DNA of 64,000 nucleotides from Drosophila pseudoobscura (taxonomy: Eukaryota > Arthropoda > Insecta > Diptera > Drosophilidae). Position numbers and translations under genes: made by a program. Where the stretch lies: positions 50,855,869 to 50,919,868 of the forward strand of contig NC_046683.1 in the NCBI RefSeq assembly GCF_009870125.1, written 5' to 3'. The notes beneath the pieces are model-generated. The model was not told the DNA's origin and did not search any database. It saw nothing but the letters and a program-made list of their open reading frames with translations. This document shows, piece after piece, positions 57,929 through 64,000 of the stretch; the stretch's first letter is position 1; the number at the start of each line of letters is the position of its first letter.

Positions 57929-60900
57929 AGTGGCGACAATGGCCATGGCGGCGTGAAAATTCACTTAGACAGGGAGTACCATCCAGCATCCAGCATCCAG
58001 CATCCATCGTCCACACCGATAAATGCTACAAAATGGTATAAAATGGTAAAATGTTAAAATCGTAACTGGCAAAATGGCAGCCTGGTCGGGTAAATGGTTG
58101 AATGGGAAAAACCATCTGCGGATGGCAGTTGCCAATTTTGTGGCTGATGCTCTCCGGTCAAGCGGGTCAAATGTCAAATGCGATGTATTGCGGGGGTTCG
58201 TCCTAATTTATGCAACGCCCCTACACACCCCTACACACCCCTACACACCCCACCCCTCCCCCCTTTAGTGTGTGTGTGTGTGTGTTTTGACTGTGTAAAT
58301 AGGACATTTCACGGCGGTCCACGGGTCCGCTTTTTCGAAGTCATATTTTTGCTATGCCATTGCCGAAAAACTTTGTAACTGAATTTTATTAGCACAAATT
58401 TCATTTGAATTTTATTTGCGCTTTTCGCCCCCCAGGGAATGCTGATATATTTTTTTATTTTTTATTTCTTATTTTTTTTTTGGCCTGTATTTACAGAACA
58501 CATACTCGTGCACACAACTATTAAAAATTGCCATGCAACAAAACAATAATAAACTAAGTCAAAAACTAAAGACAAACAACAGTATTTGCCGCTCGAAAGC
58601 GAACAACAAAAAAAAAATAATAATAAAAAATAAAAAAATACGATATAAACGAAGTACTACACATAATGCAATTTTATTTACTGGGGATTTCGCTTGCTTA
58701 TCCGTTGTTTTTTCTATAACTTTTTTAATGCAGTTTGTGGGGCTGTGATTTAATCATACGATGGCCGGAGAGAGATCCGACGAACAGGGAAAGACAGCCC
58801 CAGTCGGTGGCCAGTGCTCCACAAAACTTTGACAGACCAAACGTCAAAGTTACGCGTGGATAAAAGGGACACCAAAAGGGGGAGGGGAAAGCCCCCTCTT
58901 TCAGCCTCGGGCCCCCAGGCAGGCTGTAGAATGGTGGGGCGGGGGCGAGCGTGAAAATACAAATTCGTTTCTGGTTGCTCTTTTATAGGGCCATCAAGCG
59001 GAGCAAATGTTTTGACCAAAAATTAAACAGTTTCCGTTTGTTAATGCAAAACGAAACGGCAACTGAAAGTGGACAATCGCCGGCCCCGTCTCTCAGGAGG
59101 GCTTGGACTTTTCCCCGGAGGGACTTATAATTGAACTCATAATTGGGGGAAACTTTAGATATTGTGCCGCAGTCGAATGCGGCAAAAGTTACTTAAGCGA
59201 AGGCATAAAAACTTGCCCAATGAAAATGCGACTCGAAATGGAATAATATTTTACCAAAGAAGTTTCGAGGGCAAAGCAGGGCTAAACCAGAGATCTCAGG
59301 GTTTGAGTTGATTATTATATAAGCCCATGATTGGAATCTAAAACTAAAAACAAATGCTTCCCGAATCCGAATTACTGTCATTGAACCACTCGAGGTTACA
59401 GTGCCTGGAAGAGCCATCAATTATAAAGATTTTTATGACTAAATCTGGCTGACATTTGACCCACGAGCCATGCACCCTGCGGGGACCTGCTTCGGTCCAA
59501 AGTCTCGTGTAGGACTCGCAGGATTTTATGCCCGGGTCATTAATTCGGGCGCTTAAATTAGCAGCTGGTGTGAATTATATGTCGAAAAGTTTGCTCGATA
59601 AAATGCCAGCAGGCGGGCTCCCCCCCACCCCCCACTCGACCACCCCCCCACAAATCTACATAGTATATTCTTCCGTGAGAGGTGAAAGGTGAGTGGTGAG
59701 TGCTAAGCGGTAAGCGGACCCTCTCGTGTATGCATATAAATGGGAAACACTGTTTGCTTACCTTTTTTTATTGACGTAATTTTATGCGATTTTGGGCAAA
59801 AACTAGCAGTGGCAAGGGGCAGGGGGCAAGGGGCAGGGGGCTGTGTGGTTGGGTGGGGCAGGGGCCTTATCAAAAATTCTATGAAAATGCGAATTGACTT
59901 TTAACAACTTTTCGCGCTGTGGCACACACATATTTCCCTTTAATTTGTATACAATTTCGAGTTTATTCGGCTTCCATTTTACATTTTACGCTTTACAATA
60001 TGTGTCGCGCAGTCCTCAAAAGATTGTGGCTAATTTTATGAATTCTTTTTTCCATTTCTCTGCTGTCGCTTAGTCGAGGATAAAGTCATTAAAACTTTTT
60101 GACTATTTTAAGCACAGCAGTTGAACAGAACAGAGGAGAAGAGAACGGAGCTGAACTGAACTGAACGTTGAATAAAAATAAACAAGACTGCTGTCATTTT
60201 ATGTTGTTTGAGTTCTCGGCACTCGAGTGCTCGGGCTTCACTTGATAAGCCACTGGCAGAGGAGCAGGAGCAGGAGCAGGAGCAGCAGGACGGGGCCGGC
60301 TTGGCTTTAATTGCGCGGACAGACGCGCGCGCGGTTGTTGGCCTTTGCAACGAGCCATGGCCGAATGCAGGAGTGTGGCGGAGTGGCAGCTAATATAAAG
60401 CAAAACTTTCAGATTTGAGTTCCGCTCTTAATTTGGGTCAAGGGGGGGGGGAGGTGTTGGGCTTGGGCTCGGGCTCTGGGGCAAGGACGCTTTTGACACA
60501 TAATGAGTTATTTTTTGGCTGATAAATTTCTATGCATTTCACAGAGGGACAACTTTTGGTGTCGGGCAGAGAGGTAAATGAATTAGGTAATCAAAAGACG
60601 TAGAATCCCCGGGAAGATCAAAGGCTTGGGGCGTGCATTAAAATTATGGCCGCAAGACGTGGTCAGAACGGACAAAACCGGCACAAAGATGCGGCATCAA
60701 AACCCGACTAATTACGCGCTAATTAATAATTCAAATTATGCTCTGTTCTGTCCCCAAAGACCCGGAGAAGAACAACAAAAGATGGCTGGAAAACAAGACG
60801 GAGTGTGTGCCCCAACGGGGGGGTTCGACTATTTGATACCCAAGCAATGCCAGAGGGGCGGGGAAAGGGCAAGACGGGCCTGCAAACTGTTGATGCTTCA

Positions 60901-63900
60901 CCCTGATTAACAATGATTCCGACTATTTTGTACCCAAAGAAGATAAAAAAGGGATAATTCGGACGACCATCGTTCAAAGCCTCCACACCAGGAGGGGGGG
61001 TGTCTCCATGCAGTGACGTATGTAAACCCCCCCAAAAGTTCTCGGGATCCGCTGTTCATCTTGATTAGGAAAGGTCTTGGAGGAGCCCTTAAAAAGGTTC
61101 ACATATTTTTCCATTTTCCATTTTCCCCCGAAACGAAAATGAATTAGTGAAGAAGTTTGATTTCCTCTACCCCCCCTCCCCCTCCCATCCACCCGGTGAT
61201 GGCTTCAGTTTTCCGCCAAAAATTTCCACAATTTATCATCGGCGTAAACTTTGGCTCCTAATGAATGAATGCAAAATGTTAATGCTGATGGCAAAGTGAA
61301 ACTTTTGCGCGCTTTTCTGTTATTAATTGAAGTTTACACGAAACAGCCAACAGCCAACAGCAACAGATACAGATACAGATGCAAGAAGATCGGAGAAGGA
61401 GTTGCGTCGGCTGGTAGCAGCGTCTCGTCTCGTCTCGACTCAGGCGTTCATCAATCAGTTTCAGTGTTCATTAGCCCGATGGATTTAATATGCGCGCTGA
61501 GTGCACGTTTTATGATTTATACTCGTGCTCGTACTCGTACTCGTACTATAAACAGAAGAGAAAGAACAGGCCCTGTGCCCCGTGCCCCATACCCTATCGT
61601 TATTTTTTTCCACGGACATCGCTGCGTATGAGTAATATTAATTATTTAAGCTCCTCGTTATGCTGTTCCACACAAACACAGATACTGCCTTGGCCAGTCA
61701 GTGGGTCAGTCGGCGCGTCTACCGTCTGCCTGTCTGTTTGTGGCACCCCAGTGCATTTGTCTGCCGTTCTGCCGGACACGGACGCGGACACGGGCTCCCA
61801 GGCCCCCCCCCCCCATTCCGGATTGGGCTACTTGTTTGGCACTGGCACTGGCACTGCTGCTGCTGGCCATTTGGCCTGCTTTCTGGCCAAAAGGCTTGCT
61901 CTTCATAAAAAGCCATACATGTTCCCATCACAGCAACAAAAATTTTGTTTACATTTTTACTCAACTTCGGTTTCAATGCGCATATAAATGTTGCATGTAC
62001 AGAGCTCTCGAATATATATATATATATATGTATGTGCCACACGTATAGTTATCATATTTTTTTATATTCCCACAAATGTTACAACCGAATGGGGCACATG
62101 CAGCATGATGAGGATTCTGTGGATTGTGGATTGGCATTGCCCAAGGCGTTGCATGCCATAAGAGAGGGAGAGGGAGAGAGGGAGAGCGAGAGGTAGAGAG
62201 TCAGTCGCCAGTTCATTCCGCATCTCTCATCCATGGAAGCACACGACACAAATTAAAGTCGACTTGCCATTGCTTACCTCTCTGTCTCTGTCCCTCTGCT
62301 GCTCTACTGCTCTCCTGCTCTACTCCTCTCCTGCTCTCGTGATTGTTCTGCAGCTACAAATGCTCTCTGGGGAGCCATTGGGGAGCATAAAGAGCACTAA
62401 GCAGCCGTTGGCCATGAATTATGCTTTAATTGTGCGCGTTTTTTCGGGGGGGGAGAGCCGGGGGTAGCAGGCTACAATAAAGCACGGGATGATAATGAAA
62501 ACTCCGATTGTCTTGAGCATCCTTTAATGTTTGTGGAACATTTCATTTTATTCTTGGCATTTAGTGCCTGCTAAACGCTGATTTCCGGCCATGGAACTAT
62601 ACTTTTTGTTCCTAAGATTATTCTAGGTATTACAGATTCTGGAAGACTATTGCGGGATTCCTGCAGTCAAAAATTACTACATAAATTTCGAAATTTAATA
62701 TTTTATTTAGGGAAATTTTTTATGGTAAAAACTTAAATTTTCTCCATCGACAGCTCCTACTATTGCTATATTCCACACATGTGTTTATATATACTCGTAT
62801 ATTTTTGTAGTATTTAAAAGTATTTTGCTTGCCCTCTGGCAGGACTCGGCCACAAAGGACATGGCACATCCTTTTGGCAGCTACTGCCTCAGAATTTGTG
62901 CTTAGCCGTTCATGAGAATCGAATCGGAATTCGAATCGGAATCGCAATTGGAATTGTAATTCCTTTGTGTTTTTTTTGTTTTCTGTCTGGTTTCGGGGGT
63001 AATGATGGGCGTGGCACGTGGCACAATTGATGTTGACTGGAAGTCATTCGCCTAATGAATGTGTGCGCCCAGGTACACGGAAAATGAGCAAAACTCTGGA
63101 GTGAACCCAAAAAAAAAACCAAAAAAAAAAGAAAAAGAAAAAAAGAAGAGCAGCCGAAAGAGCAATGACAGCAACAGGCGCAAAATCTGAATAAATAATG
63201 TGAAAAATCAGTAAAATTGAAAATGGGAAACAGCATTGGAGGACATTGGGGGGTGGGGGGTGCGGGGAGTGGGAGAAAACTGAATGAAAATGAGGGAAAT
63301 ATTGAAATGTTAATGAAGTTTACTTTCCGCTGATTTGGCTGCGAACCATCCTGGAGATTACTTTGGTTTTCCTTCTGGCTGCTGCCCCGAAGTTTTCCGT
63401 GGCCGGAAGTTTGCTTTGGGTTCCAGATCCCATCCCGAAGATTCCTCTGATTCATCCAAAGTTTCCACTTCCTTGCTGCTGTTGATTCGTTTGTCGTTTG
63501 TCGCAATCAACAGATGATTGAATAGGCCCTGGCCTGGCCCCCCTCGCAGATATTTACAGATTTTACAAATGTGCAAAAGACGAGTATTTTGTGAAAAATT
63601 TTAATTAGAATTTGCGACCGCGAAGCGCCTTGAAGGTGGAAGGCTCTTCGAGCTCTTGAGCTCTTATTAATGTTGCCCTTTGATGATTCGCTGAGAGTCT
63701 CCTTGGATGGCAGGACACGTGTTGCTTTGATTTTTCTGATTTGATGGCAAAAAAGTTCGAGCCAGAGTCAAAGTCAAACAAAAAGAAAGTTTTTGCATGT
63801 GTGCGCGTATTAAATGAATATTGATGTGAGTGTGTGTCTTCTCTGTGTGTGTGTGTGTGTGTGCGGGAGTGTGTGGGGGAGTAAGCAATTATAGTAATTG

Positions 63901-64000
63901 CTTTGAGGCTGATAGCTGCTGCTGATAGCTGCTGCTGCTGCTGTTCCTTTCTGTGTGTCTCGCACTGTCTTGGCCAAGAAAATGAATGGCCTCGTCCAGG

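Larger units (their letters stand above)
49493..64000 (+). other. Gene-free region, probably a long first intron
   Basis: I see no coding exon in these 14.5 kb. Open frames are repeat-driven or start at non-AUG codons. Notable contents are a C26 run (49825-49850), a CAT/ATC tract (50021-50057), G-rich clusters at 50,941-50,991 and 53251-53296, GA repeats (54303-54325), CA repeats (53040-53059, 57894-57928), a TA repeat (62011-62029), a 13-bp repeat at 57117-57157 and GT near 63847-63863. AT-rich and GC-rich blocks alternate as in the left part of the window. Regulatory elements may well lie here, but none can be named. Confidence 0.5.

Overview
This window is animal nuclear DNA from a fly of the genus Drosophila. 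The evidence is the gene content (a Dronc/Nc initiator caspase with the fly-specific PFCRG active site, next to the N-alpha-acetyltransferase Naa10/vnc), the short GT-AG introns, the fly core-promoter motifs (Ohler motif 1, motif 6, the AWCAGCTGWT E-box) and the very high density of CA/GT, CAG and hexamer simple repeats. The Dronc protein is clearly diverged from the melanogaster protein. An obscura-group or similarly distant Sophophora species would fit, but I cannot fix the species. From memory, Nc and vnc lie together at 67C on 3L (Muller D) in D. melanogaster.

Layout. Positions 1-19,198 contain no gene I can support. They are intergenic and/or a long 5' intron, rich in microsatellites. 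Positions 19,199-35,237 hold a plus-strand SCYL2-type pseudokinase gene with 17 coding exons, a probable in-frame cassette exon, a GV-rich N-terminal extension that has no AUG, and an in-frame continuation past its stop codon. Positions 35,310-41,211 are an AT-rich tract without a gene, possibly an extended 3'UTR in part. Positions 41,252-47,167 are a compact cluster of six short genes: an unrecognised 205-aa nuclear-looking protein (minus, four exons), Dronc (plus, two exons), a TSSC4-like U5 snRNP factor (minus, two exons), an uncertain 110-aa single-exon ORF (minus), a SMIM13-like small membrane protein (plus, two exons) and Naa10/vnc (plus, intronless). The last two probably share a 5' end. 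Positions 47,168-48,700 are intergenic with a diverged direct repeat. Positions about 48,745-49,492 look like a non-coding 5' exon of a plus-strand gene whose body lies beyond the window, so 49,493-64,000 is best read as its first intron.

The genes do not form one pathway. Dronc is the apoptosome caspase, SCYL2 acts in clathrin/AP-dependent endosome-TGN traffic, TSSC4 in U5 snRNP assembly, and Naa10 in co-translational N-terminal acetylation. What links the 41-47 kb genes is compact housekeeping-style architecture: divergent or convergent pairs, small introns and TATA-less promoters with E-box, motif 1 and motif 6.

Most interesting leads: (1) non-AUG initiation or a hidden upstream exon for SCYL2; (2) stop readthrough versus an alternative in-frame intron at the SCYL2 C-terminus; (3) a near-perfect 21-bp hairpin in a SCYL2 intron whose end sequence recurs in another SCYL2 intron and near position 690; (4) the SMIM13-vnc shared transcript, where one splice choice puts a stop codon overlapping the vnc start (ATGA). 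All of this was read by eye; no alignment or folding program was run.
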